A stretch of DNA of 64,000 nt, taken from assembly GCA_963598415.1 (NCBI GenBank), contig CAVBUH010000042.1, positions 62,001 to 126,000 of the forward strand. Reading direction: 5' to 3'. Origin of the DNA: Colimorpha_A sp900556615 (lineage in GTDB: Bacteria; Bacillota; Clostridia; Oscillospirales; CAG-272). Position numbers and translations under genes: made by a program. Every line of letters begins with the position of its first letter. The first letter of the stretch is position 1. Below the pieces are notes generated by a model that made no database searches, was not told where the DNA came from, and worked only from the letters and a program-made list of their open reading frames with translations. Positions 51,820 through 60,063 of this stretch are shown piece after piece.

Positions 51820-52545
51820 ATGGATACCATAAAGATAGCAGATAAAAATCATTGCCGTATGATCGCTCACAGAGGTCTCAGTTATATTGAATGTGAAAAT
51901 TCTATGCCGTCATTTGTTGCCGCTGCTAATCGCTCGTATTTCGGAATAGAAACGGATGTACATGTTACTTCCGACGGTAAATATGTAATTATCCATGATG
52001 ATTCTACCGGACGTGTTGCGGCAGGCAAAGATCTCTCTGTTGAGGGAAATACCTTTGATACCCTCAGAAATGTTTTTCTCTCCGATAAAAACGGACTTAC
52101 GGGAAGAACTGATCTGCGTATTCCTTCGCTCTCAGAATATATAACGGTATGTCATAGATATGAAAAGACAGGGGTGTTAGAGCTTAAGAATCGCATGTCT
52201 CCGGAAAATATTTCTGAAATTGTACGGATTATTTCAGAGGCTGCTTATCTTGAAAACATAATTTTTATTTCTTTTGATCTTGACAATATGATAGAGCTGC
52301 GCAGATTACTTCCGGAGCAAAAACTTCAATGGCTGACGGGAGCTTATAATTCCAATATTCATGATAAACTGAAAAAACACAGGCTTGATTTCGATGTATA
52401 CTATAAGGTTTTGAATAAAGAAATCGTTGAATCGCTTCATAATGACGGGATAGAAGTAAATTGCTGGACTTGTGATGATTTGGAAGCGGCGATGCAACTT
52501 ATTCACATGGGGGTAGATTATATTACAACCAATATGCTTGAATAA
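51820..52545 (+). CDS. Glycerophosphodiester phosphodiesterase
   Basis: GDPD-family TIM-barrel enzyme, 241 residues, that splits glycerophosphodiesters to glycerol 3-phosphate and an alcohol. Visible motifs are MIAHRGLSYIECENSMPSF (catalytic His, HRG and ENS), GIETDVHVTSDGKYVIIHDDSTGR (Glu, Asp, second His) and LELKNR. No signal peptide, so cytosolic. ATG at 51820 has AGAAAGGA at good spacing; the TTG two codons earlier lacks one. Confidence 0.9.
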   Translation: MDTIKIADKNHCRMIAHRGLSYIECENSMPSFVAAANRSYFGIETDVHVTSDGKYVIIHDDSTGRVAAGKDLSVEGNTFDTLRNVFLSDKNGLTGRTDLRIPSLSEYITVCHRYEKTGVLELKNRMSPENISEIVRIISEAAYLENIIFISFDLDNMIELRRLLPEQKLQWLTGAYNSNIHDKLKKHRLDFDVYYKVLNKEIVESLHNDGIEVNCWTCDDLEAAMQLIHMGVDYITTNMLE

Positions 52546-52594
52546 AATTTATTCCTAAAATTATAATACATCAGTCGAATTTAAAAATTAGTGG

Positions 52595-52623
52595 TTTACA
52601 AAATTCAATCTGTGTGCTATAAT
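52595..52623 (+). promoter_or_regulatory. Promoter of the mgtE leader
   Basis: TTTACA, 17-bp spacer, TATAAT. A transcript starting near 52630 would carry the leader ORF and terminator before mgtE. Confidence 0.82.
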
Positions 52624-52658
52624 ATATTATAGATATTATTAAAAAAGAGGTGAGCGGA

Positions 52659-52751
52659 ATGGACGCAGGAAGTAACAGCGGCAGTACAAAATCAGACGTT
52701 CGACGAAATATGTTCCATATTTACTCCGCTCGCACAATAGTTGTGTTTTGA
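52659..52751 (+). CDS. 30-codon leader peptide ORF upstream of mgtE
   Basis: ATG at 52659, stop TGA at 52749-52751, with a strong Shine-Dalgarno (AGAGGTGA) at the right distance. The encoded peptide starts MDAGSNSGSTKSDVRR and ends HIYSARTIVVF. It is followed after 12 bp by an intrinsic terminator and then mgtE. GAGCGGA (52652-52658), just upstream of the start codon, can pair with TCCGCTC (52725-52731) inside the ORF, which would occlude ribosome binding. CGCAC (52731-52735) can pair with GTGCG in the terminator stem. I infer a translation-dependent attenuator sensing Mg2+, a residue in the peptide or translation stress. Coding status rests on SD, length and context only. Confidence 0.62.
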   Translation: MDAGSNSGSTKSDVRRNMFHIYSARTIVVF

Positions 52752-52762
52752 TGCATAAATTG

Positions 52763-52813
52763 ACGCGTGCGGATTAGCCCTTGCTTTCAGCAAGGGCTTC
52801 GGCGCGCTTTTTT
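52763..52813 (+). terminator. Intrinsic terminator in the mgtE leader (candidate attenuator)
   Basis: Upper stem AGCCCTTGCT (52776-52785) and AGCAAGGGCT (52789-52798); lower stem GCGTGC (52765-52770) and GCGCGC (52802-52807). T6 follows. It lies between the leader ORF and the mgtE start, so mgtE expression needs readthrough. Confidence 0.88.
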
Positions 52814-52942
52814 GTACCATGTATCGACTTATCTTCCTACTTAGAGAGAGCGATGACGATAAATCATCGCTGTCTGATTCTTTTCTCGGCGAAAAATTTT
52901 ACTTTTGCCGTGTATTATTATTAAAAGGCATGGAGGTCAAAC

Positions 52943-54313
52943 ATGGAAAATCAAAACACATTAGCTGTTGATGAGGCACTTGAACTTGCCGAATGCAAAA
53001 AGTATTTTGAACTCAGAAAATTGCTTCTTGAAGCAGAGCCGGCTGATATAGCTCAGCTTTTTGAGAAGTTTACTCCCGAACAGTCGTCTATTATTTTCAG
53101 AATCCTTCCAAAAGAGCTTGCGGCAGAAGTGTTTGTAGAGATGGATTCTGAGATGCAGGAGTTTCTTATCAATTCCTTTACGGACAATGAGCTTAAGCTT
53201 ATACTTGACGAGATGTATCTTGACGATACCGTCGATATTATTGAAGAAATGCCGGCGATTGTTGTTACAAGAATACTTACCAATTCAACACCTGAAACAC
53301 GAATTACAATCAATCAGCTTCTCGCTTATCCTAAGGATAGTGCTGGAAGCATAATGACAACCGAATTTATATCACTCAATCCGGCAATGAAGGTTTCTGA
53401 AGCATTTTCTCATATCAGAAAGGTAGGAATCGACAGCGAAACGATATATACCTGTTATATTACCAAAAATCGTAAGCTTATGGGTGTTGTCACTGTAAGA
53501 ACATTGTTGCTCTCTGATCCCGATGCTCTGATATCGGATGTAATGACATCAAATGTAGTTTCTGTCACTACAATTGACGATAAAGAAGAAGTTGCTGTGA
53601 TTTTCAAAAAATACGATTATTTAGCCTTACCGGTTGTTGACAAAGAGACACGACTTGTCGGTATTATTACAGTTGATGACGCAATTGACGTTATCAGCGC
53701 TGAGGATGAAGAAGATTTTACAAAAATGGCGGCTATTACTCCCTCGGATCGTCCGTATCTAAAAACTTCTCCATTTAAAATATGGAAGTCAAGAATTCCG
53801 TGGTTGCTTCTTCTTATGATTTCAGCAACTTTTACGGGAATTATAATTTCTTCTTTTGAAAATGCCCTTGCAGCACAGGTTTTGTTGACAGCATTTATTC
53901 CTATGCTTATGGATAGCGGAGGAAATGCTGGAAGCCAGGCCTCAGTAACGATTATCCGTGGAATTTCTCTTGGTGAGATTGATTTTACAGATATATTTAA
54001 AGTTGTCTGGAAGGAATTCCGCGTCTCAATTCTCTGCGGAATTTCACTTGCCGTTGCAACGTTTGCAAAAATTTTTCTTGTAGATAAATTAATTATGGGT
54101 AATGAAATTACGATTTCAATCGCATTAGTCGTGTGTATCACTCTTGCGCTTACCGTAATTTGCGCCAAAATTATCGGATGTATTATGCCTTTGCTGGCCA
54201 AAAAGCTTGGCTTTGATCCGGCGGTTATGGCAAGTCCTTTTATTACCACGACCGTGGATGCGATTTCATTGCTTATATACTTTATGATGGCGTCAGCACT
54301 CCTCGGATTATAA
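52943..54313 (+). CDS. mgtE: Magnesium transporter MgtE
   Basis: Mg2+ channel/transporter, 456 residues. N-terminal MgtE superhelical domain (AELFEKF.. repeats, about residues 10-120), two CBS domains (~125-255, with PKDSAGSIMTTEF and VVDKETRLVGIITVDD), a plug helix (ISAEDEEDFTKMA) and five transmembrane helices. The pore signature is PMLMDSGGNAGSQASVTIIRG. RBS GGAGG. Expression is likely controlled by the 5' leader with its ORF and terminator. Known MgtE gating is by cytosolic Mg2+ bound between N-terminal and CBS domains. Confidence 0.95.
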   Translation: MENQNTLAVDEALELAECKKYFELRKLLLEAEPADIAQLFEKFTPEQSSIIFRILPKELAAEVFVEMDSEMQEFLINSFTDNELKLILDEMYLDDTVDIIEEMPAIVVTRILTNSTPETRITINQLLAYPKDSAGSIMTTEFISLNPAMKVSEAFSHIRKVGIDSETIYTCYITKNRKLMGVVTVRTLLLSDPDALISDVMTSNVVSVTTIDDKEEVAVIFKKYDYLALPVVDKETRLVGIITVDDAIDVISAEDEEDFTKMAAITPSDRPYLKTSPFKIWKSRIPWLLLLMISATFTGIIISSFENALAAQVLLTAFIPMLMDSGGNAGSQASVTIIRGISLGEIDFTDIFKVVWKEFRVSILCGISLAVATFAKIFLVDKLIMGNEITISIALVVCITLALTVICAKIIGCIMPLLAKKLGFDPAVMASPFITTTVDAISLLIYFMMASALLGL

Positions 54314-54325
54314 TTTATCAAGATA

Positions 54326-54360
54326 AAAATCGGCCGAAAAGAAACTGCGGCTGATTTTTT
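54326..54360 (+). terminator. Terminator of mgtE
   Basis: GGCCG and CGGC(T) paired through 54327-54336 and 54348-54357 with a T6 run after it, 13 bp past the stop. Confidence 0.7.
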
Positions 54361-54503
54361 ATATCTTTAAGCGCGGAAAATATATCCTACCTGAGAAAAT
54401 GGTGCAAAAAGAAAGGGAGAAATCACAGAAGAAGCATATCAGAATTACATATTCCCGTAAATATCCTATCTTCGCCTCAGTATAGCATAATTCATGAGGA
54501 ATT

Positions 54504-54681
54504 TTAAGGCAATACGCCGGGTGCACGGCTAACGCCTATGCTGCGTACTTGCTTGCATTTTTTCCGTCATACTTCATAAATTTCGTCGGCAGAGGAGTCG
54601 CTCTTGCTTCCTCAATATGTATTGTCTGACGAAAAATCCGGCGACGCAACTGCACAACAATCTTTGTGCGGTATTGCCTTA
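54504..54681 (-). repeat. Interspersed inverted-repeat (MITE-like) element, copy 4 (inverted)
   Basis: 178 bp whose reverse complement matches copies 1 and 3 closely, with termini TAAGGCAATACCGC and the eroded GCGTATTGCCTTAA. Internal ATTTTTCGTCAGACAATAC and TATGACGGAAAAAATGC segments are conserved. It lies between mgtE and the convergent sorD-like gene. Confidence 0.84.
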
Positions 54682-55080
54682 CGAAAAAAATAGTGGGAGA
54701 TTTTTAAGGACAAGAAACTTTTTATGTAGAGAATATTTGTGTTGATACAATTGAAAGAAGGGGCAGTCGCACTAACTGGCGACTGCCCCACGAAGTCGGG
54801 TTTTGCGGATGAAATCCGCAATTTTGACCATTTAAATTCATAATAATCCAAAGAAAATACAGTCAAAAACACCCGATTCGGCATTTTCCCGACCGGGGAA
54901 ATGCCGGGCTTGTTGCTTAACGCAACAGCCCGTTGATGAAAAAAGCGTACTAAATTTTCCCAATTTCCTGTAGTCGTTTTAAGAGTAATCTGTATTGTTC
55001 TTTTCAAGAGCTTGCGAGCCGCCGGTTAAACCGGTAGCTTTGACTTTTTGCGACATTGTACTGCTTGCAGTCATAATATC
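54682..55080. other. Hairpin-rich region downstream of the sorD-like gene
   Basis: No gene is called. It contains at least four strong inverted repeats: GGGGCAGTCGC and GCGACTGCCCC (54760-54789), TTGCGGAT and ATCCGCAA (54803-54821), a stem around GGCATTTTCCC / GGGGAAATGCC (near 54880-54905), and GGGCTTGTTGC / GCAACAGCCC (near 54906-54932). The first may terminate the minus-strand sorE-sorD transcript. The density of stems suggests a structured RNA or a second repeat family; only one copy is in the window. Confidence 0.45.
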
Positions 55081-56298
55081 TTATTTGAGCATTTCCTGAC
55101 CGCCGGTTACGGGGATGGCTTGACCGGTTTCATAATCCTGTTCGCAAATATAGAAAATTGCTCGGGCAACATCTATTGTGCGGCATCCTCTTCCAAGAGG
55201 AACCTTGCTCTCATAGAATTTAAGAACGTCAGTGGTCGTTTTAGCTCCGGGCACCTTACCGGCTTTCAGATACTGTACAAGCAAACCTTTTTCCGGATCT
55301 GTCCAAAGAGGTCCTTCAAGAAAGTTGCCGGGGCAAACGGCATTAACCTTGATATTATAGGGAGCAAGCTCCATAGCGAAGCTTTGAGTAAGACCGATAC
55401 CACCAAACTTACTTCCTGCATACGCAAAATTCTTATTGCTTCCCGAAAGACCTGACTTGGAGTTGATCTCGATTATATCGAACATTTTATCGGGAGCCGC
55501 TTTGTGCTGTATTTTCATTACGGCCGAAGCATATTTTACGCAGAGGAAATACGCCGTATAGTTTACTGCGGTAACAAGTTCAAAGTTTGATTTTGTCATT
55601 TCCTCAAGACTTCCGGCACGGACAATTCCTGCATTATTTACAAAAATATCGAGTCCCCCGTAATTAAGAACTGTTTCACGAATCATTTCCTCTACCGAAG
55701 CCTCGTCAGAAACATTTGCTTTTACCGCAATTGAATTTGGAAATTCTGAAGCGGTAGCTTTCGCGCCGTCATAATTCATATCTGCAATAACAACATAAGC
55801 ACCTTCGTTGCTTAATGCTTCAGCAATTCCTTTACCGAATCCCTGTGCTCCTCCGGTGACAATCGCAACCTTTCCGGAAAGACGTCCTTGTTTAGTTTCA
55901 AAGCTCGGTGCCTCAGAGAATGCCGTGATTTGTCCTTCGTCGGAAGCTACTGCTTCGCAGTAAACTTTTCCGACATAATCCGCTTCGGAAGGGGATTGTC
56001 CACAAGTGAAAATACCGGCATCGGGAGCATAAATTACCGATGGAATACCATTTTCATTTTTAAAGGTGTTATATAAGGCAATCATTTCGTCATCGGTGAT
56101 ATTTTCTTTGAGAACAAGGGTATTTTTACCGAGAACGTTCTCGTATTCCGATGAAGGACGCGGAATATTCATTCCTGCTGTCAGTGATTTTTCACATCGA
56201 AGAAGCTTTACAGTAGTTTTACCGTCGTTGAGCAAGAGCATACGTAAAACAGGCGCAATCTGAGCGGCACGGCTAAGTCTTTCAATTGTAAATTCCAT
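55081..56298 (-). CDS. Short-chain dehydrogenase with extra N-terminal domain (sorbitol-6-phosphate dehydrogenase-like)
   Basis: 405 residues: ~135 N-terminal residues of unknown fold, then a classical SDR domain. The NAD loop is TGGAQGFGKGIA, the NNAG motif is VNNAGIV, the active-site Ser is in NSKSG, and the catalytic Y-x3-K is in YAGSKFGG. The SDR part resembles sorbitol-6-phosphate 2-dehydrogenases. The downstream-transcribed partnership with an L-sorbose-1-phosphate-reductase-like gene suggests a ketose/hexitol-phosphate pathway. No PTS or other transporter gene is beside it. RBS AAAGGA. The N-terminal extension is unusual, since typical SDRs are ~260 residues. Confidence 0.78.
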   Translation of the reverse strand: MEFTIERLSRAAQIAPVLRMLLLNDGKTTVKLLRCEKSLTAGMNIPRPSSEYENVLGKNTLVLKENITDDEMIALYNTFKNENGIPSVIYAPDAGIFTCGQSPSEADYVGKVYCEAVASDEGQITAFSEAPSFETKQGRLSGKVAIVTGGAQGFGKGIAEALSNEGAYVVIADMNYDGAKATASEFPNSIAVKANVSDEASVEEMIRETVLNYGGLDIFVNNAGIVRAGSLEEMTKSNFELVTAVNYTAYFLCVKYASAVMKIQHKAAPDKMFDIIEINSKSGLSGSNKNFAYAGSKFGGIGLTQSFAMELAPYNIKVNAVCPGNFLEGPLWTDPEKGLLVQYLKAGKVPGAKTTTDVLKFYESKVPLGRGCRTIDVARAIFYICEQDYETGQAIPVTGGQEMLK

Positions 56299-56375
56299 AT
56301 TAAGTAAATCCTTTCGCTATTTTGTAATTCGAGAAAATAGCAGAATATGCATTTTCAGTATATCAAAGCAGGCAG

Positions 56376-56405
56376 CCTATAAGACAGCAATTGCGGTCTT
56401 ATAGG
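56376..56405 (-). other. Intercistronic perfect hairpin
   Basis: CCTATAAGAC (56376-56385) and GTCTTATAGG (56396-56405) with a 10-nt loop between the sorE-like stop and sorD-like start. No good T tract, so it more likely marks an RNA processing or stabilising site than full termination. Confidence 0.55.
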
Positions 56406-56445
56406 TCCACGAACTCCGTAATTCTCCATACATAATCCGGAGGAA

Positions 56446-57708
56446 TTATATAGCTTTGGCATGTGCAAGAAGATATTTTTCCGCTTCCCCTGACCAAAGA
56501 CCGTTATTGGAGGCAACGATTTCGGCAAGCTTGGCATACATCGGATCTTCTTTCCCCTTCTCCGCAAGATCGGAAAGGGCAGTGAGAGGCATAGAAATAT
56601 GATTATATATAAGCTTTTTCCCTCCGGGAATTTTGGGAAGATTGATAACGGTATCAATGACTGCATCGAGACCTCCGATATGCGTGATCATCGCCGCAGG
56701 GTTGAGCTTTCCTTTGCTCATCATATCAAGGGATTCAATCATATCATCGGTATTGCCGCCCGAGTTTCCGCAAACATGAGTGAAATTATAGTGAACATTA
56801 TAGAAATTGAAAAGAGCAGAGAACTCACTGTTTGTAGGACCGGCAAAGAAATTAAGACAACCGTCTTTTGCAAGAACGCCGTCAGCAAGCTCCACTACCG
56901 GTTTTACCGGTGCATAAACAAACGCATCGTCAAATCCTTTTCCACCCGAAAGCTGCATAAGGTAATCATGTGCGTTTTCTACTTCATTTGTATTGACATA
57001 CACAAGCTTCACTCCATTGGCCGCTGCCTCGTCAACAGTATGAATTGACGCGGCTCTGTTAAGACGTGAGGTATCAATATCGGTTACGACGAGAAGCGAC
57101 GGTTTTCTGTCACAGTGTAAGGCATAATCGATTGCTTCAAGCCCCATAGGACCTGCGGCAGCCATAAGAATTGTATTACCGCCTTCTACAATGCCCATAT
57201 TATGTACATAAACACCGGGAGTGGCATGATAGTTGCAATGATATCCTCCTACTATGCAGGAGACCGGCTCTGCAAGGGAACCGTAAAAGTAAACGTCATT
57301 ATCATAGTGAAGAAGGCAGTCGCATTCCATTACCTCGTGAGGAATCACTACAAATTGTGAGTTTCCGCCGATCCAGCGATAAGAATATCCCGGTGCGTAA
57401 AGGGAGCCCTTGTAATTCATGGCCGGTTGGATTGCGAATTTATCTCCGGGCTTATACTTATCTTTCCATTTCTGCCCAACCTCGCGTATAATGCCGCAGA
57501 ATTCATGACCGATTATGGTTGGATTGACTGCTACGTCTTCCGGTACCCGTTTATGAGCCGGTCCCTGAAGGACAGCTTTGTGCGTTGACATGCAAACGCT
57601 GTCTGATATTACTTCAGCAAGAATTTCATCCTCTTTTATTGCGGGCAGCTCAAATTCCTCAAGCCTTATATCATTTGCACCGTAGATTCTAACCGCTTTT
57701 GTTTTCAT
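56446..57708 (-). CDS. Zinc-dependent medium-chain dehydrogenase, L-sorbose-1-phosphate reductase-like
   Basis: 420 residues. The N-terminal GroES-like domain has the zinc-ligand region SVCMSTHKAV and GHEFCGIIREVG, and the Rossmann loop is in AAGPMGLEAIDYAL. Length and the long C-terminal part match the SorE/YggP family (reduction of L-sorbose 1-phosphate to D-glucitol 6-phosphate in Klebsiella), but some catalytic zinc ligands differ from classical ADHs. It forms an operon with the SDR gene 148 bp downstream and with a small DUF3006-like frame just upstream. RBS AAAGGAG sits at the end of that frame. Confidence 0.78.
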   Translation of the reverse strand: MKTKAVRIYGANDIRLEEFELPAIKEDEILAEVISDSVCMSTHKAVLQGPAHKRVPEDVAVNPTIIGHEFCGIIREVGQKWKDKYKPGDKFAIQPAMNYKGSLYAPGYSYRWIGGNSQFVVIPHEVMECDCLLHYDNDVYFYGSLAEPVSCIVGGYHCNYHATPGVYVHNMGIVEGGNTILMAAAGPMGLEAIDYALHCDRKPSLLVVTDIDTSRLNRAASIHTVDEAAANGVKLVYVNTNEVENAHDYLMQLSGGKGFDDAFVYAPVKPVVELADGVLAKDGCLNFFAGPTNSEFSALFNFYNVHYNFTHVCGNSGGNTDDMIESLDMMSKGKLNPAAMITHIGGLDAVIDTVINLPKIPGGKKLIYNHISMPLTALSDLAEKGKEDPMYAKLAEIVASNNGLWSGEAEKYLLAHAKAI

Positions 57709-57710
57709 TG

Positions 57711-57933
57711 CTATTTCTCTCCTTTTTTCTTCAGTCTGTCAAGCAGACTGACTATCTCATCGGTTTTTGATTGTTTTTTCTCCGGCATAGGACGAAGCGA
57801 AATATCAAATACGTCTCCTTCATGGAGGCTGCACTCGAAATAATTGACGGGAAGACGGAATGTAAATTCATTTTCATCTATGCAAATTGCATATTCTTCC
57901 TCGATTCGGTCGATTGTAATGATAATATTTCAT
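57711..57933 (-). pseudogene. DUF3006-like small protein gene, frameshifted near the start or using an ATT start
   Basis: The frame ending at the TAG (57711) reads IIITIDRIEEEYAICIDEN, then a conserved-looking C-terminus, about 70 residues, typical of DUF3006 proteins (usually starting MKxxIDRIEE). The only ATG with a good Shine-Dalgarno (GAGGTG; ATG at 57933) is in another frame. Deleting a single T just after ATGAAA would join it to the DUF3006 frame. So there is either a one-base insertion (mutation or sequencing error), a rare ATT start at 57926, or a programmed event. First frame after the minus-strand promoter, ahead of sorE-like. Confidence 0.6.
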
Positions 57934-57968
57934 CACCTCGCTTGAAAAATATAACAATCTATGTTATT

Positions 57969-57997
57969 ATTATAACAGTAATTTGTTTGAATGTCAA
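57969..57997 (-). promoter_or_regulatory. Promoter of the sorE-sorD-like operon
   Basis: Minus-strand TTGACA, 17-bp spacer, TATAAT, a full consensus 36 bp before the DUF3006-like frame. It lies back to back with the ligA start, so the ligA promoter must be nearby or overlap it. Confidence 0.82.
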
Positions 57998-58039
57998 CAT
58001 AATAAGATTTATTACTTGTAACAATAAAGGAAAAATATT

Positions 58040-60010
58040 ATGGAAAATTTAATGCAAAAAATCGAAGAACTGAGAAAAAAGCTTGAATATCACGCTTATA
58101 AATATTATGTAGAGGATTCCCCTGAGATTTCTGACTATGAGTATGATATGATGTTTAGAGAGCTACAAAAGCTTGAGAAGGAACATCCGGAATATTCTGA
58201 TGAAAATTCTCCTACAAAACGTGTTGGAGGAAAAGCGCTTGATAAATTTGTGAAGATAAGACATACGGTTCCGCTTGGCAGTCTTGCCGATGTTTTCAGT
58301 TTTGAAGAATTGAAGGAATATCTTACCAATACGGGGGTAGATGACGAATTTTCGGTTGAAGCAAAAATTGATGGCTTATCTGTCGCACTAAGGTATGAAA
58401 ACGGCAGATTTGTAAGAGGTGTTACAAGAGGCGACGGTATTATCGGAGAAGATGTTACGGAGAATTTGCGGACGGTAAACAGCATACCTCTAAGTATTCC
58501 GTATAAGGGAATACTTGAAGTGCGGGGAGAGGTATACATGCCCAGAAACAGTTTTGAAAAGCTCAATGCGGCAAGAGAGGAACACGGGGAACCAAAATTT
58601 GCCAATCCGAGAAATGCCGCGGCAGGATCTCTTCGTCAGCTTGATTCAAAGATCACTGCAGCCAGAGGACTTGATATTTTTGTTTTTAATCTGCAGGTAT
58701 GTGATAAAACCTTCACCAAGCATGATGAAACTCTTGATTTTCTTCGTTCACAAGGATTTAAAGTCATACCTCTTGTAAAAACGCTGATCGGCTATGAAGC
58801 CATAACAAAACAGATAACTGAAATAGGAAACATGCGTGAAAATCTTCCGTACGATATTGACGGTGCCGTAGTAAAAGAAAATGACTTATCAAGAAGAATA
58901 CAATTGGGAGAGACCGCCAATACCCCTAAATGGGCAGTTGCTTACAAATATCCTCCGGAAAGAAAGCCGACAAAGCTTCTTGATATTATAGTTCAGGTCG
59001 GAAGAACCGGCGTTTTAACTCCGAATGCAATTCTGGCGCCGATTAGACTTGCCGGAACCAGCGTCAGCCGAGCTACTCTTCATAATCTTGATTATATTAG
59101 GGATAAGGATATCAGAATAGGAGATACGGTTTACGTGCAGAAAGCCGGGGATATCATCCCAGAGGTGGTTTTAACAGACAAAAAATCTCGGACAGGTACC
59201 GAAATTGAATATAAAATGCCGGAATATTGTCCCTCCTGTGGAGAACCGGTAGCCATCTCTCCCGACGAAGCTGCGGTTCGTTGTACAAATTCAGCTTGTC
59301 CGGCGCAGCTCATCAGGAATATCACATATTTTGCTTCAAGAAGTGCAATGAATATTGACGGATTGGGGGAAGGTGTGGTAAAATTACTTTGTGAAAACGG
59401 ACTTGTTAAAAACTGTGCAGATTTGTACAAGCTTGAAGTGTCACAGCTTGCCTCACTTGAACGTATGGGAGAAAAATCCGCCTCAAATCTTGTCGAGGCT
59501 ATCAATCAATCAAAGGAGAGAGGACTAGATCGGCTTATCTGTGCCTTTGGAATACGACAAGTCGGTGAAAAGGCTGCAAAGGCAGTAGCGGAGAAATTCG
59601 GAAATATCGATGAACTGTTTGATACAACGGTCGAAAAACTTACCGAGATTCCCGATGTCGGAGAGATTACCGCGATGAATATTGTAAATTTCTTCTCTCA
59701 TCCTCAGACGCGGATTATTGTGGACGAGCTTAAGCACTACGGTGTTCGTACCGTATCCTTACGACGTGCCTCGAACGGAAATAAGCTTGAAGGATTAGTT
59801 TTTGTACTCACGGGGACGTTGCCGACCATGAGTCGTGATGAGGCTTCGGCACTAATAGAGAAGAACGGTGGAAAAACCTCATCATCCGTTTCCCAAAAAA
59901 CGTCATTTGTTCTTGCCGGGGCAGAAGCGGGATCGAAACTGGAAAAAGCTCAAAAACTCGGTGTTCCGATTATTGAAGAAAACGATTTTTTGAATATGAT
60001 ATCTGAATAA
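58040..60010 (+). CDS. ligA: NAD-dependent DNA ligase
   Basis: Seals nicks in replication and repair using NAD+. 656 residues. The NAD-binding Ia region is at the N-terminus, adenylation Lys lies in EAKIDGLSV, and the OB fold is followed by a Cys4 zinc finger (CPSCGEPVA ... CTNSACPAQ). Helix-hairpin-helix repeats and a C-terminal BRCT domain (GLVFVLTGTLPTMSRDEA) complete it. Full length for the family. RBS AAAGGA. Confidence 0.96.
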   Translation: MENLMQKIEELRKKLEYHAYKYYVEDSPEISDYEYDMMFRELQKLEKEHPEYSDENSPTKRVGGKALDKFVKIRHTVPLGSLADVFSFEELKEYLTNTGVDDEFSVEAKIDGLSVALRYENGRFVRGVTRGDGIIGEDVTENLRTVNSIPLSIPYKGILEVRGEVYMPRNSFEKLNAAREEHGEPKFANPRNAAAGSLRQLDSKITAARGLDIFVFNLQVCDKTFTKHDETLDFLRSQGFKVIPLVKTLIGYEAITKQITEIGNMRENLPYDIDGAVVKENDLSRRIQLGETANTPKWAVAYKYPPERKPTKLLDIIVQVGRTGVLTPNAILAPIRLAGTSVSRATLHNLDYIRDKDIRIGDTVYVQKAGDIIPEVVLTDKKSRTGTEIEYKMPEYCPSCGEPVAISPDEAAVRCTNSACPAQLIRNITYFASRSAMNIDGLGEGVVKLLCENGLVKNCADLYKLEVSQLASLERMGEKSASNLVEAINQSKERGLDRLICAFGIRQVGEKAAKAVAEKFGNIDELFDTTVEKLTEIPDVGEITAMNIVNFFSHPQTRIIVDELKHYGVRTVSLRRASNGNKLEGLVFVLTGTLPTMSRDEASALIEKNGGKTSSSVSQKTSFVLAGAEAGSKLEKAQKLGVPIIEENDFLNMISE

Positions 60011-60063
60011 TGCGGATTACTATCTATCAAAGAGGAAAGCCCCTGACGGGGGAATGGTGAAAA

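Noticed and set aside
52630..52900. M-box magnesium riboswitch before mgtE
   Set aside because: I could not find the conserved M-box core. The space is filled by a short ORF with a strong RBS and a terminator instead.
54612..55007. 131-codon minus-strand open frame
   Set aside because: It covers repeat copy 4 and the hairpin-rich stretch, has no RBS, and its composition follows the stems rather than codons.
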